Assembly (NCBI RefSeq): GCF_025998815.1
Contig: NZ_AP026678.1
Coordinates: 1,116,001-1,180,000 of the forward strand
From: Ignavibacterium sp.
GTDB taxonomy: Bacteria > Bacteroidota > Ignavibacteria > Ignavibacteriales > Ignavibacteriaceae
Reading direction: 5' to 3'
DNA length: 64,000 nucleotides
Shown here: piece after piece, positions 34,239 through 44,217 of the stretch
Layout: every line of letters starts with the position of its first letter
Numbering within the stretch: position 1 is the first letter of the stretch
Notes under the pieces: model-generated
Told to the model about the DNA's origin: nothing
What the model saw: the letters and a program-made list of their open reading frames with translations, nothing else
The model's database searches: none
Translations under genes and position numbers: made by a program

Positions 34239-35107
34239 CTTCTTTCCCTGAGTTTGAAAAACTGAACAAGCGGCTTAATGTAATTTTCTCCTGTCCTGAT
34301 ATTCACTGAATCAATTTTGTTTGAACGGAAAATAAATTTTCTTCTTTCAGAAAGTTGCTTTGTGTAAGTGATAAAATTCTGTTGGAAAAATCTACTGTTT
34401 GTATCTATCCAGCTTTCCTGCTGCGTTTCAGGATCAACAAATTTAACCAATCCGATTTTCGGAATTTCTTTTTCTCTTTTGTCTTCGAGTACCAATCCAA
34501 TCAAGTCATGTTTCTTACTTACAATGCGAAGAATCTTTTCAAATCCTTCATCAATAAAATCAGAGAGTAAAAATACTATTGCTCGTTTTTTCACTGCACG
34601 GTTGAGATATTCCAGAGCAACTTTTAGATTAGTTTGATTTCCTTCAGGTTTGAATGAAAGCACTTCACGAACAATTCTCAGAACATGTTTTCTTCCTTTG
34701 CGTGGAGGAACGAACTTTTCAATTTTATCTGTAAAAAGAAGTAATCCAACTTTGTCGTTGTTCTTTAATGCAGAAAAAGAAAGAATTGCACTAACTTCAG
34801 CAGCAATACGCTGTTTGGTTTTTTCTTTCGAACCAAATGCAAGAGAACCGCTTAAGTCAACCATCATAATTACAGTTAATTCTCTCTCTTCTTCAAAAAT
34901 CTTTACATAAGGATGACCAAATCTTGCAGTAACATTCCAGTCAATGTTTCTTATATCATCACCAAACTGATATTCACGAACTTCAGAAAATTCCATTCCT
35001 CTTCCTTTAAAAACAGAATGGTATTCTCCTGAAAAGACCTGATTAACAAGTCCTTTAGTTCTGATTTCAATTTCGCGAACCTGCTTGAGTAATTCTTTAT
35101 CAATCAT
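34232..35107 (-). CDS. DUF58-domain protein (VWA-like), Bat operon
   Basis: 291 residues, cytoplasmic, no helix. The opening 'EIRTKGLVNQVFSGEYHSVFKGRGMEFSEVREYQFGDDIRNIDWNVTA'-type stretch (here split at residues 12-60) is the DUF58 hallmark, with 'REYQFGDDIRNIDW' as core. 'MMVDLSGSLAFG' is a DxSGS metal site, making it a VWA relative. DUF58 proteins are encoded with MoxR ATPases and are thought to be their adaptor. Two bases separate it from moxR. Confidence 0.92.
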   Translation of the reverse strand: MIDKELLKQVREIEIRTKGLVNQVFSGEYHSVFKGRGMEFSEVREYQFGDDIRNIDWNVTARFGHPYVKIFEEERELTVIMMVDLSGSLAFGSKEKTKQRIAAEVSAILSFSALKNNDKVGLLLFTDKIEKFVPPRKGRKHVLRIVREVLSFKPEGNQTNLKVALEYLNRAVKKRAIVFLLSDFIDEGFEKILRIVSKKHDLIGLVLEDKREKEIPKIGLVKFVDPETQQESWIDTNSRFFQQNFITYTKQLSERRKFIFRSNKIDSVNIRTGENYIKPLVQFFKLRERRW

Positions 35108-35109
35108 TA

Positions 35110-36093
35110 TTAAGGAACTTCAATACGGTTAAGAATTTCCTGAATGATATTTTCACTTGTAAGTTCTTCAGCTTCGGCTTCATAAGTAACAGCAATTCTG
35201 TGCCGCAATACATCAAAACAAATTGCTCTTACATCTTCAGGAATAACATAACCTCTGCGCTTAATAAATGCCATTGCTTTTGCACCGAGAGCTAAATTGA
35301 TTGTTGCACGAGGTGAAGCTCCATAGCTTATCAAATCCGCAAGATTATTTAAACCAAATTGTTTTGGATTTCTTGTAGCAAATACAATATCAAGAATGTA
35401 TTTCTCAATCTTTTCATCAATATAAACTTCGTGAATAAGATTTCTTGCACGAAGAATATCATCAGGTGAAATAACCTGATTAACTGATAAACCATCGCCG
35501 CTAATATTCTGGCGCATAATTTTAAGTTCTTCTTCTCTGGAAGGATAATCAATCTTTACTTTTAACATAAAACGATCAACCTGTGCTTCGGGGAGAGGGT
35601 ATGTTCCTTCCTGCTCGATTGGATTTTGTGTAGCAAGTACAAGAAAAGGTTCATCAAGTTTGAATGTATGCTCACCAATGGTAACCTGTCTTTCCTGCAT
35701 CGCTTCGAGTAAAGCTGATTGAACTTTGGCAGGCGCACGATTTATTTCATCAGCAAGAATGAAATTTGAAAAGATAGGACCTTTACGAATTAAAAAATTT
35801 CCGTCGCGTTGATTATAAATTTGTGTTCCGATTAAATCTGCAGGAAGTAAATCCGGAGTAAATTGAATTCGCTGGAATTTAGCTTTCATTGCTGAAGCAA
35901 GTGTTTTTATAGCAAGAGTTTTTGCTAATCCCGGCACGCCCTCAAGAAGAATATGACCATTGCCTAATAGTCCAACGATCAGTCTCTCAACCATTGCTCT
36001 CTGTCCGACAATTACCTTTCCGATTTCGTTAAAGAGAACATCAACAAAAGCGCTTTCCCTTTTAATTTTTTCGTTAAGTGCTACGATATCCAA
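35110..36093 (-). CDS. MoxR-family AAA+ ATPase
   Basis: 327 residues. 'GNGHILLEGVPGLAKT' is Walker A, 'FILADEINRAPAKVQSALLEAMQE' contains Walker B, 'VLATQNPIEQEGTYPLPEAQVDRF' is sensor 1 with the arginine finger region, 'YGASPRATINLA' is sensor 2. This is the MRP (MoxR proper) subgroup, which acts as a chaperone together with VWA-domain proteins. First gene of the Bat operon. The start is a TTG, supported by GAGG eight bases upstream; the next ATG would remove the family N-terminus. Confidence 0.93.
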   Translation of the reverse strand: MDIVALNEKIKRESAFVDVLFNEIGKVIVGQRAMVERLIVGLLGNGHILLEGVPGLAKTLAIKTLASAMKAKFQRIQFTPDLLPADLIGTQIYNQRDGNFLIRKGPIFSNFILADEINRAPAKVQSALLEAMQERQVTIGEHTFKLDEPFLVLATQNPIEQEGTYPLPEAQVDRFMLKVKIDYPSREEELKIMRQNISGDGLSVNQVISPDDILRARNLIHEVYIDEKIEKYILDIVFATRNPKQFGLNNLADLISYGASPRATINLALGAKAMAFIKRRGYVIPEDVRAICFDVLRHRIAVTYEAEAEELTSENIIQEILNRIEVP

Positions 36094-36198
36094 TTTGAAC
36101 CTCGCAAATTATTTGGAAATATGAATGAATTTGGACGGCGCAAACTTATAAAGGTTGCGGAGTTTAAGCAACTCAGTAATAAGCGGTAAAAATAAAAA

Positions 36199-36220
36199 AG
36201 GCGAGCATATATACTCGCCT
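36199..36220. terminator. Terminator of the broken BNR gene
   Basis: GGCGAG and CTCGCC form a 6-bp stem with an 8-base loop, with A-rich sequence on the left, so it is followed by a T-rich run on the minus strand. It ends the minus-strand gene at 36245 and precedes the moxR promoter. Confidence 0.75.
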
Positions 36221-36244
36221 TCAATCTATTAAATCTGACAGAGA

Positions 36245-38078
36245 TTACTTTATCAGCATCATCTTCTTGGTTTGAATAAATTGACCAATTTTTAATTGAT
36301 AGTAATATACTCCACTTGCCAACTGCCTATTACCAATTGCCGAATGGAATTCAACTTCATTTCTTCCTGCATCTCTGTATTCATTTACAAGCGTAGTAAC
36401 TTCATTTCCAAGAACATCATAAACTTTCAATGTTTGCCATCCGCTTACCGGAGATTGCCATACAATTTTCGTTGTTGGATTGAATGGATTGGGATAGTTT
36501 TGATATAATAAAAAATTATTGGAAAGAATATTATCATCAGAAACTGAGGTAAGACTTTCCTGATCAAAATATAAATCTTTAGTGTAACCACTTTCAACCC
36601 CGGCATAAATCAGCGAAGAGTATTGTGATAAGCCAGACCTGTAAATAGCAACCTTAGGAGAGCTAATAATTGAGGATCGGTAACTATTAGGTTTATAAAG
36701 TCTCGTACCCAATGAACCCAATACACCTCTTCTTACGACTATTGTATCACCATAACCAAACTGATAAGCTGCTATAAAATAGCCATTATTGGATTTGTTA
36801 CTGTCCGAATTTACAGAAACACAAGTGATATTATCTTCACTTGATAAACCAAGCGACCCATCAAGATACCAATTGGTTCCTCCGTTAGTGCTATAATGAT
36901 AAATAGCGGTTCCATTTTTAATAGCTGCCACTATAATTCTTTTAGGTAGACTTGAGGCGTCTTGTAAGATACTAATATCAGGCTTTTGATATTCTATAGA
37001 ATCTACATTTGATAATTAATATCTGAAGAATGCAGAAGATGGAGTCCAGGGTGTCGAGATAATTCTTACTTTTGATTTCAAGCTAGTATTAGCAAACCTT
37101 CTCTCAACTGCAATATATATTGAATCCACACCAAATGAAGATTTTTTAAATGCAGACACAGGGTACCAATCACCATAATTAAAATAACTATCATTAATTT
37201 GACTGGTAACGAAAGTCTGTCCCCAATCTGTTGACCTAGCAAAATGAAGTTGAATCATTGCTGAGTAATCGTTTTTTATACTCTCCGCAGGTAACTCCTA
37301 TAAATGTTCCTAAAGAATAATACTGACCATCGGTAACTACAGAGGGATATAAAAGTTTATTCCCTGCAGAAGGGGTGAGAACCAAACTACTATACCAACT
37401 TGTATTATTCCTTAAAAAAGATGCAAATCTAATTGTGGCATCATTAAAATTTGGATTTTCGGAGGCAGATACAAAAAGCAAAATCTTTGTTGAATCAAAA
37501 TTGGTATTAGACATCAATTCGACAGCCATTGATATATGCGCAAAATAAAGAGTTTGACTTTGCATACCTCCTATAAAATTCCAGGTTGCACCACCATTAC
37601 TCGATGAATATACAACGGCTCTCCCAAGAAAATTTCCTTCTGCTGCTTGAATTAATGCAACATATAAATTACCATCTTCAGCAAGTTTAATATCTATTCT
37701 TTTGTTTCCAGATCCTAATTGAGAAATATACCCATCAAAAATTTTAATATCACCATTTATCCATTCAGTGGAATTTGGCATTGGCGGAGCGACCGTAATT
37801 GGTTCAATATCACCATTGTTTTCCATAATCTTAATTTGATCTTTATACAACTCATCCATTTGCAATCTTATTTGTCTTTCTAAAACTCGATCGCCACTTT
37901 CAATTGCGGCTTTCAATTTCTTATCAAGTTCAAAATGCTTTGTCAAATCAACTGCTTTAACATATGGCGTTTTGCCTTCAGAGCAATTTGAGTAATCAGG
38001 TTCATATAGTACTCCACCGTCCTGAGCTGATAAAATTATTTGGAAAAAGAACAGAAAGAAGATTAAAAATGATTTCAT
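36245..38078 (-). pseudogene. Secreted BNR-repeat protein with type IX sorting domain, broken by a frameshift and a stop
   Basis: Three fragments of one gene. The first (start 38078, AGGAGG upstream) has a signal peptide and 'YSSSNGGATWNFIGG'. In a run of six T on the plus strand (37272-37277) the reading frame is lost; dropping one base restores it: 'GEYKN' continues to 'DYSAMIQLHFARSTDWGQTF'. An in-frame TAA then lies at 37016-37018, after which the same frame continues through 'YHYSTNGGTNWYLDG' to the sorting module ('NYPNPFNPTTKIVW' ... 'SGVYYYQLKIGQ') ending at 36245. The three Asp-box motifs (S-x-x-G-x-T-W/F) suggest a sialidase-like or other BNR propeller. About 610 residues if restored. 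Either a decaying gene or two sequencing errors; the second lesion is a substitution, which favours decay. Confidence 0.8.
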
Positions 38079-38247
38079 AATGTAACCTCCTGTGATGTTA
38101 GTGATTTAATAACATTTTATTGGGAAACAAAATTTTTACATTTTGCATACCAAAATTAAATAATTTAATTTGCCACAAACAACTATTTAGAATATTCAAT
38201 AAGATATTTTTACAAGTAAGTTTTTCCATAAAAGGAATTAAAAGAAT

Positions 38248-38904
38248 ATGATAAATCAACTCAAAGCCGTAATTTTTGATATTGATGGAACATTAACATT
38301 CACCAATCAACTTATCTTTGATTCATTCAACTACATTGCTGAAAAATACCTTAACAAAAAATTTTCTGATGAAGAAATTATTGCTCTGTTCGGACCGACC
38401 GAAGATGTGATACTCAAGCAGATGTTTCCGGATAAGTTCGAAGAAGTAAGAAATGATTACTACGAATACTATCATCAAAATCATCGAATTGCTCAACTTT
38501 ATGATGGTATAAAAGAATTACTCATCGATCTTAAAAAGGCAGGAATGATCTTAGGAATTTTTACCGGCAAAGGCAGAACATCATCTTTAATTACTTTAAA
38601 TTTTCTTGGAATCAGGGATTTATTCGATATGATTGTTACTGGAGACGATGTAAAAAATCATAAACCATCTCCTGAAGGGATAATTAAATTCATCAAAACA
38701 TTTAATCTCAAACCTGAAGAAGTTCTGATGATTGGGGATGCACCTTCCGACATTAAAGCAGCCAGAGAAGCTGGTGTAAATATCGCTTCGGTTGTGTGGG
38801 ATAGTTACTCTGCAGACGAAGTCAAAAAATTAAATAAAGAAACCGTTTTCGAAACTGTTGAGCAACTAAGGAAATTTATTTTTGAAAAAGGGAATGGCAA
38901 TTAA
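38248..38904 (+). CDS. HAD-family phosphatase (phosphoglycolate-phosphatase-like)
   Basis: 218 residues, cytoplasmic. Motif I 'IFDIDGTLTF' has nucleophile Asp11 and acid/base Asp13, a helical cap with 'FGPTEDVILKQMFPDKF' follows, motif II Thr is in 'IFTGKGRTSS', motif III Lys in 'NHKPSPEG', and motif IV 'MIGDAPSDIKAA'. This is HAD subfamily IA, like Gph or PpaX. It removes phosphate from a small molecule; the substrate cannot be read. A single gene between minus-strand units, ended by a terminator hairpin that overlaps its stop codon. Confidence 0.92.
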   Translation: MINQLKAVIFDIDGTLTFTNQLIFDSFNYIAEKYLNKKFSDEEIIALFGPTEDVILKQMFPDKFEEVRNDYYEYYHQNHRIAQLYDGIKELLIDLKKAGMILGIFTGKGRTSSLITLNFLGIRDLFDMIVTGDDVKNHKPSPEGIIKFIKTFNLKPEEVLMIGDAPSDIKAAREAGVNIASVVWDSYSADEVKKLNKETVFETVEQLRKFIFEKGNGN

Positions 38905-38914
38905 CCATTCCCTT
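38888..38914. terminator. Bidirectional terminator overlapping the HAD stop codon
   Basis: AAGGGAATGG and CCATTCCCTT form a perfect 10-bp stem with a 7-base loop. It includes the last codons of the HAD gene and lies ten bases from the end of the convergent porin-like gene. Confidence 0.75.
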
Positions 38915-38923
38915 GTAATTTGA

Positions 38924-40267
38924 TTAAAGATTGAAAGGATAAACGAAATAAATCCTTGGTTCAATTCTTTTCTGAGGTTTATATCCGGTTATATTATCAT
39001 TTGAATCGCGTTCGGGTGTAAAAGTCCAGTTATAGACAATTGAAACAATTAGATATGGCAGAGGTTTATATCCAAACTCCGTAAAAAGATATGAACGATC
39101 ATCAAGCTTGAAAAGATCTTTTTCATCCTGAATATTAACTTTATCATAACCAGCTCGCAAAACAATTGAACCATCTTTTGGAGATACATCTGTTCTTAAA
39201 TTAAGTATTCCACTTTTAGGTTCTTTATCCAATCTCTGATAAGCACCATAAATATCAAAAAGACCTAACACTCTTACCAACAAATCTCCATAAAATCCAT
39301 TCAAATCATTTCCAACATTTTGTAAAGCAAGTGCTTTGCTTGAAAAATTATTATTTACAGTATCGAGCTTGAATCTTTCAATTTCATAAAATGAATTGAA
39401 GTATGATGGGATGTATTTATCCTGATTAAATCTTCTTTCAAGTTTTGCAGAAAGTTCAACCAAACCCAGACCATTAAGATCAAGCTTTACACCGCTTGCC
39501 ATACCGCTTCCAAAATTTGATATTTTGTTATAGTCGAAATAAAGCAACAAAGTTGTAAATCCACTTTTAACAACTGGTAATCCTATATCAAAACCAAAAA
39601 TTGATAATGCGCCTTTGTCTTCAGTTTTAACGAACTCACCTTTTTGTGAATCATAATTTCCGGCAAGCACAGTGGCATTTTTATCAAAGTCAGTTGCGTA
39701 AGTTGCACCTAATTCCAGATTACCAATAATGGGAATGTTTCCTGCTTCAGTAAATTTTAATGGCCGGACATAACCTCTTATTCCGAATAATCCTGCTTGT
39801 GCAAAATTTCCATAAATGGACTCAAATCCCAGGTTACCAAAATCAACATCAGCAACTAAACCAATTCTTCTTGCATCGAAAGTTGGACTGTTATTATAAT
39901 AGTTAATAATTGTTCCGTGTCCTAATGTATAATAATCCAATGCACCAAGCTTAATGAAGACCGGATCATTTTTATAACCATAGCGAACATATCTGATTAT
40001 GCTTAGGTAATCTGTAAACTCATTAAAGTTTTCATTTCTAAGTTTTCCCTGTGAGTCAAAATCAAGGTTCAAATCAAGCCCGACTCCAAAATTTGAAAAT
40101 GAAACTTCAGGACGAAAACTGATTCTGTAGTGTGGTTGACCATCAATCCAAATTAAACCAGCACCACCGGTAAAAAATCCTTCGTCAGGTTTTGGTTCTT
40201 TATAAATCTGACCAAGCAGACTTTGAACATAAAGTATTATTAAAAACAGAATTGTAGTTATTTTCAT
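38924..40267 (-). CDS. Outer-membrane porin-like beta-barrel protein
   Basis: 447 residues. Signal peptide ('ILFLIILYVQSLLGQ'), then a strand-rich chain throughout with alternating hydrophobic residues and Gly-aromatic turns ('NLGFESIYGNFAQAGLFGIRGYVRP', 'GLVELSAKLERRFN'), ending 'RIYFVYPFNL'. The length fits a 16-strand or similar barrel. No specific transport substrate can be read; I do not recognise a named family. It lies 28 bases downstream of the EnvC-like gene and probably belongs to the same envelope operon. Confidence 0.7.
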   Translation of the reverse strand: MKITTILFLIILYVQSLLGQIYKEPKPDEGFFTGGAGLIWIDGQPHYRISFRPEVSFSNFGVGLDLNLDFDSQGKLRNENFNEFTDYLSIIRYVRYGYKNDPVFIKLGALDYYTLGHGTIINYYNNSPTFDARRIGLVADVDFGNLGFESIYGNFAQAGLFGIRGYVRPLKFTEAGNIPIIGNLELGATYATDFDKNATVLAGNYDSQKGEFVKTEDKGALSIFGFDIGLPVVKSGFTTLLLYFDYNKISNFGSGMASGVKLDLNGLGLVELSAKLERRFNQDKYIPSYFNSFYEIERFKLDTVNNNFSSKALALQNVGNDLNGFYGDLLVRVLGLFDIYGAYQRLDKEPKSGILNLRTDVSPKDGSIVLRAGYDKVNIQDEKDLFKLDDRSYLFTEFGYKPLPYLIVSIVYNWTFTPERDSNDNITGYKPQKRIEPRIYFVYPFNL

Positions 40268-40294
40268 AAATACCTCTTAATGATATTTTTTAAT

Positions 40295-41518
40295 TTATTT
40301 TCTTAACCAGTTTTCAGGATTAACACTTTGTCTTCCATTCCAGATCTGAAAGTGAAGTACATTTCCTTCAAGCGATTCACCGACTTTCCCTATAAGTCCG
40401 CCTGTTTTTAATTTATCACCTTCACTAACATATACTTCAGCAAGATGACCATAAACAGTTTTGTAACCGCCTTTGTGTGATACAATTAAAACTGTTCCAT
40501 AACCAGGCAACCATTCAACAGCACTTACAACACCATCAGCTACAACTTTTACAGATAATTCGCCTCGTGCTAAAATATCTATTCCATAACTAACTGTAAC
40601 TGTGTTGAGCTTAGGATTTCGCTGTTCGCCAAAACGAGTAATAATTTTTCCTTTAGAAACAGGCCAAATCATACTCCCTTTCATCTCCGAAAAAGATGTG
40701 AAGTTTTTTGTTGACAAATCTATATCATATTCAGCTTCGTTATTTATAACTTTCTTGTCCGTAACATTTTTATCCGTAGAGGCAATCATCTCTTTTTTCT
40801 TTTCTGATTCTTCAATCAATTTTGAGATGAGATTTTTTATCTGAATTTCTGCTTTTTTTCTGTCATTAAGTTTTTTTGAGATGTTGCTTTTGTCTTTTCG
40901 CAGAACTGAGAGAAGTTTTTTCTCTTCATCAAGTCTTTTATTTAATTGAGTAATCTCCGATTCCTTAGCTTCTTTTAATTTTCTTCTTTCCTCAAGTTCT
41001 TTACTCAAAACTAACTTTGCATCTGATAGTTTAATTTTACTCTCCTGCAATCTTTCAATATCAGATTTTCTTCTGTTAGAAAACTCGCGAAGATATTTTA
41101 TTCTTAAAACTGCCTGATTAAAACTTTGTGCATCAATTACTGATTCCAGTTCAGAAGTTTTTCCATACTTATAAATCGCCACAACATAACGTGAATAATT
41201 ATTTTTAATTGATTCAATTTCAGATTCAATCCGCGATATTTCTTTTTTGATACTTTCTATCTGGGATTGCTTTATGCTTTCTTCTTTTTGAAGAGAAGAA
41301 ATAACTTTTGAAATCAGATGTGTTTGCCGGCTAAGATTATTATAAGATTCGTAAGTCAGTTTTTCCTTTTTTGATTTTGCATTAAGTTCATTCTGCAATT
41401 GCTGTAATTCTGATTTTATCTTCTCCAATTCCAGTTTCTTCTTTTCAATCTGAGCATCCTGTGCAAGAAGAAGAAAAGAGAAAAGTAATAGCGTTGTATG
41501 TAGTATCTTTTTTACCAC
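40295..41518 (-). CDS. EnvC-like coiled-coil protein with degenerate LytM/M23 domain
   Basis: 407 residues. Signal peptide, a long coiled coil (about 22-255) of Lys/Glu/Ser-rich heptads, then an M23/LytM domain (about 290-405). The metal ligands are partly missing: the HxxxD site reads 'VSYGIDILA' with no His, and the usual HxH reads 'VLHFQIW' with one His lost; 'TVYGHLAEVYV' is normal. Such domains, as in EnvC and NlpD, do not cut peptidoglycan themselves but activate amidases at division. GTG start, overlapping the DUF4292 gene by seven bases. Confidence 0.85.
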   Translation of the reverse strand: MVKKILHTTLLLFSFLLLAQDAQIEKKKLELEKIKSELQQLQNELNAKSKKEKLTYESYNNLSRQTHLISKVISSLQKEESIKQSQIESIKKEISRIESEIESIKNNYSRYVVAIYKYGKTSELESVIDAQSFNQAVLRIKYLREFSNRRKSDIERLQESKIKLSDAKLVLSKELEERRKLKEAKESEITQLNKRLDEEKKLLSVLRKDKSNISKKLNDRKKAEIQIKNLISKLIEESEKKKEMIASTDKNVTDKKVINNEAEYDIDLSTKNFTSFSEMKGSMIWPVSKGKIITRFGEQRNPKLNTVTVSYGIDILARGELSVKVVADGVVSAVEWLPGYGTVLIVSHKGGYKTVYGHLAEVYVSEGDKLKTGGLIGKVGESLEGNVLHFQIWNGRQSVNPENWLRK

Positions 41519-42300
41519 TTGACTATTGTAGCATCGTCAGGAATCTTAAAATCAATTGCAATATCTTTTTTATTAACTGAAATTTTTCTGTACTCAACAT
41601 CTATTTTCTGATTATCAGCACGATTAAGCACAGAAATTTTATAAGGAATAGCAACATTCTCAATCAATTGAAAATCAGAATACTTCCCTTCCAGGTCTAT
41701 CAGACCATCATCTGATTTAAGAATGTATTCCGTGATGCCTAATCTTCTGATGTCAATTTTGTAAACTGATGTCAATGCATCATCAGGATTAATGTATGTG
41801 AGGATATATTTATCGTAAATGACTTCAAACTTATCCGGTGATTTATAAAGATTTGAACTAAGATTTACAGAACCGGTAAAAGCATCAACTATATCACTGA
41901 AAGATAAATTTATTCTGAAAATGTTTTGTAATACATCAGAATCTGCTTCGCCTGTATAAGCTGTGTTTTGAAGTGCATCATAAAAAATGAAACCTGAATT
42001 CGTGACTATTGCCTGCGCTAACTCGATTCCAAATGGTCCGAAGAATGTGATGTAAACTGAGTCAGGTTTTATCATCACAACTCTGAAGGTAGCCGAGTTT
42101 TGTAATGTGCTTGAATTAACTGTAATTGTTCCCTGACCTTCAAAATTTCTTATTCTTCTTCTGTTTGCTTCTAATCTGTTTATCAACCTGTCCGAAGATA
42201 GAATTTCTACTTCATCAGTTGGCTGTGATGGAACACAGCCGGTTAAAGTTAGTTCAATTAAAGTTACAACAAATAAAAAGCTAAATAATATTTTTTTCAA
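41512..42300 (-). CDS. DUF4292-type lipoprotein
   Basis: 262 residues. Lipoprotein signal 'ELTLTGC' with Cys21, then a fold like LolA/LolB: an open strand-rich half-barrel ('ATFRVVMIKPDSVYITFFGPFGIELAQAIVTN'). DUF4292 members in Bacteroidota follow the same signal and 'NFEGQGTITV'-type opening. A role in lipoprotein or lipid handling in the outer membrane is suggested by the LolB-like fold, but not shown. Start is TTG with AAGGTG upstream, overlapping the TPR gene stop by four bases. Confidence 0.8.
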   Translation of the reverse strand: MKKILFSFLFVVTLIELTLTGCVPSQPTDEVEILSSDRLINRLEANRRRIRNFEGQGTITVNSSTLQNSATFRVVMIKPDSVYITFFGPFGIELAQAIVTNSGFIFYDALQNTAYTGEADSDVLQNIFRINLSFSDIVDAFTGSVNLSSNLYKSPDKFEVIYDKYILTYINPDDALTSVYKIDIRRLGITEYILKSDDGLIDLEGKYSDFQLIENVAIPYKISVLNRADNQKIDVEYRKISVNKKDIAIDFKIPDDATIVKW

Positions 42301-44117
42301 AGTTCACCTTTATTGATTTTATCTTCAATTTCTTTTTTTGACGGATCAAGCTGAAAAGCTTCTTTCCAAAGCTCAATAGCTTTTTCTTTATTGCCTAATT
42401 TAAACTCAACATCTCCGAGATGATCGATTATAACGGCACTTTTTGTCCCCTGTTCAATAGCTTTGGAAATATATTTTTTTGCCTCTTCATATTTTCCTAA
42501 TTGATATAGAATCCAACCTTTTGTATCAAGGTAAGCGGTATTCAACGAATCTTTTTCAAGTGCGAGAGTAACCATATTCAAAGCTCTTTCAAGTTGAATG
42601 GCTCTGGTTGAAAGTGAATAAGCATAATTATTGTTAATCAAAGGATCATCAGGTTTAAGTTGCAGTGCACGTTCATATAAACTGTCACTCAATTCAAATT
42701 TCTTTTGTGCATTGTAAATCAATGCAAGTGTACCAATAACATTAACATCATTTGGATCAATGGTAAGTGCCTGATTCAAATAATAAATTGCCTGATCATC
42801 TTTCTTAAGTTGATTCAATGTATATGCATAAGCAGAAAGTGTATTCAGATCATTTGGATTAAGAGAGACAGCTTTTTTAAGATAAGTCTCAGCTTCATCA
42901 TTTTTAGATTGCTGTGACAAAGAAATTCCAAGTATAAAATTTATTGCATAGTTATCGGGAAATGATTGAATTGCCTGAAGTAAAATTTTTTCTGCCTCCT
43001 CATACTTTTTATTATCAAAATATAAGGCGCCGAGTCTTATCCACGCATCAACATTCCAGTTTGCATTTTCGGTTACATATTTAAAGTATTCAATTGCAAT
43101 TGAATCGTTATTCTCTTCGATTGCAATTGCACCTAAAACAATTTTTACAGCCCAGTAAGAAGTATCTCTATCAAGTCTGGAGAAAATTTGCTTTGCCAAA
43201 GGTTTCAGCGAGGAGTCGGTAATCGATTTTTCGAAAAACAAATAACCAACTTCAAGTTTTGCATCGAGATTTATTTTTTCATCATCAAAAACAAAATTTA
43301 GAGTTCGATATGCTTCCTGCCATTTATTGTCCGACAAAAGTATCTGAGATTTTCTTTGAATCAGCTCAAGGTCAGCAGGATAAAGTTGAATCAACTCATC
43401 TAAAATTTCTATTGCCTCAGAATTTCTTTTTGCTAAAAGAAGATTTTCTACCAAAGATTTTTTTAATTGAATATTCGAAGGATCAATTTCCAGAAGCTGT
43501 TTAATTGCTTTGATAACACCTTCGGTATTATTCAATTTATTGTTCAATTCAACTAAACGAAACAAAACATTCCACTCAGGTCCTATTAAGTCAATTATCT
43601 TTTCATACATTTCAATTGCTTTAATTGGTCTGTCATCCTGATAAAGTCTGGCAAGTTTGTAATAAAAATTTTGATTAGTTGGGAAAAGTTGAATTGCTCT
43701 TTCCAGAACAATAATTGCAGAATCCTTTTGCTTACCGATGTTATAAATATCAGAAAGTAAATCAAAGTAATCTGATTGAGTTGAATCAAGAGCAACTGCC
43801 TTCTTGGAAGCATCCAAAGCGAGGTTCAATTTATTATTGAATAAAGCAGCTTTGGCATAAGTATATAGAAGTCCGGCAGAGGTGTCAAATTGCAATGCGG
43901 TTTCAAACTTTTTCATTGCAAGAGAATAATTACCCTGCTGAAAATTCACATTTCCATCAATGAAATTTTCAAGGGCAATCTTCTTCCTCTGCTCAGGTGA
44001 TAAATCTAATTCTGACTTTTTAATTTCTTCTATTGGTTTTAATTCTTTGGATGAGGAACAACTCAACAAAGAAAAGATTAGAAGAATTGCCAATAAATAT
44101 TTAACTATAAAACTCAT
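42297..44117 (-). CDS. TPR-repeat lipoprotein
   Basis: 606 residues from the ATG at 44117, where a lipoprotein signal begins ('LLAILLIFSLLSC', Cys21); a longer frame upstream has no supporting signal. About 14-16 TPRs fill residues 60-600 (such as 'AIYYLNQALTIDPNDVNVIG' and 'AETYLKKAVSLNPNDLNTLS'). Such lipoproteins are scaffolds on the periplasmic side of the outer or inner membrane. First gene of an operon with DUF4292, EnvC-like and porin-like genes, which suggests a joint role in envelope assembly. The plus-strand ATP-grasp gene diverges 100 bases away. Confidence 0.85.
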   Translation of the reverse strand: MSFIVKYLLAILLIFSLLSCSSSKELKPIEEIKKSELDLSPEQRKKIALENFIDGNVNFQQGNYSLAMKKFETALQFDTSAGLLYTYAKAALFNNKLNLALDASKKAVALDSTQSDYFDLLSDIYNIGKQKDSAIIVLERAIQLFPTNQNFYYKLARLYQDDRPIKAIEMYEKIIDLIGPEWNVLFRLVELNNKLNNTEGVIKAIKQLLEIDPSNIQLKKSLVENLLLAKRNSEAIEILDELIQLYPADLELIQRKSQILLSDNKWQEAYRTLNFVFDDEKINLDAKLEVGYLFFEKSITDSSLKPLAKQIFSRLDRDTSYWAVKIVLGAIAIEENNDSIAIEYFKYVTENANWNVDAWIRLGALYFDNKKYEEAEKILLQAIQSFPDNYAINFILGISLSQQSKNDEAETYLKKAVSLNPNDLNTLSAYAYTLNQLKKDDQAIYYLNQALTIDPNDVNVIGTLALIYNAQKKFELSDSLYERALQLKPDDPLINNNYAYSLSTRAIQLERALNMVTLALEKDSLNTAYLDTKGWILYQLGKYEEAKKYISKAIEQGTKSAVIIDHLGDVEFKLGNKEKAIELWKEAFQLDPSKKEIEDKINKGEL

Positions 44118-44217
44118 TTTCACAGGCGAAAATATATCATTGCCATAAAGCAATAACAAGTTAATGAATGCTTCCTTATTGTTCTTATCTTTGCTGAGAA
44201 AATAAAATAATTTTTGT

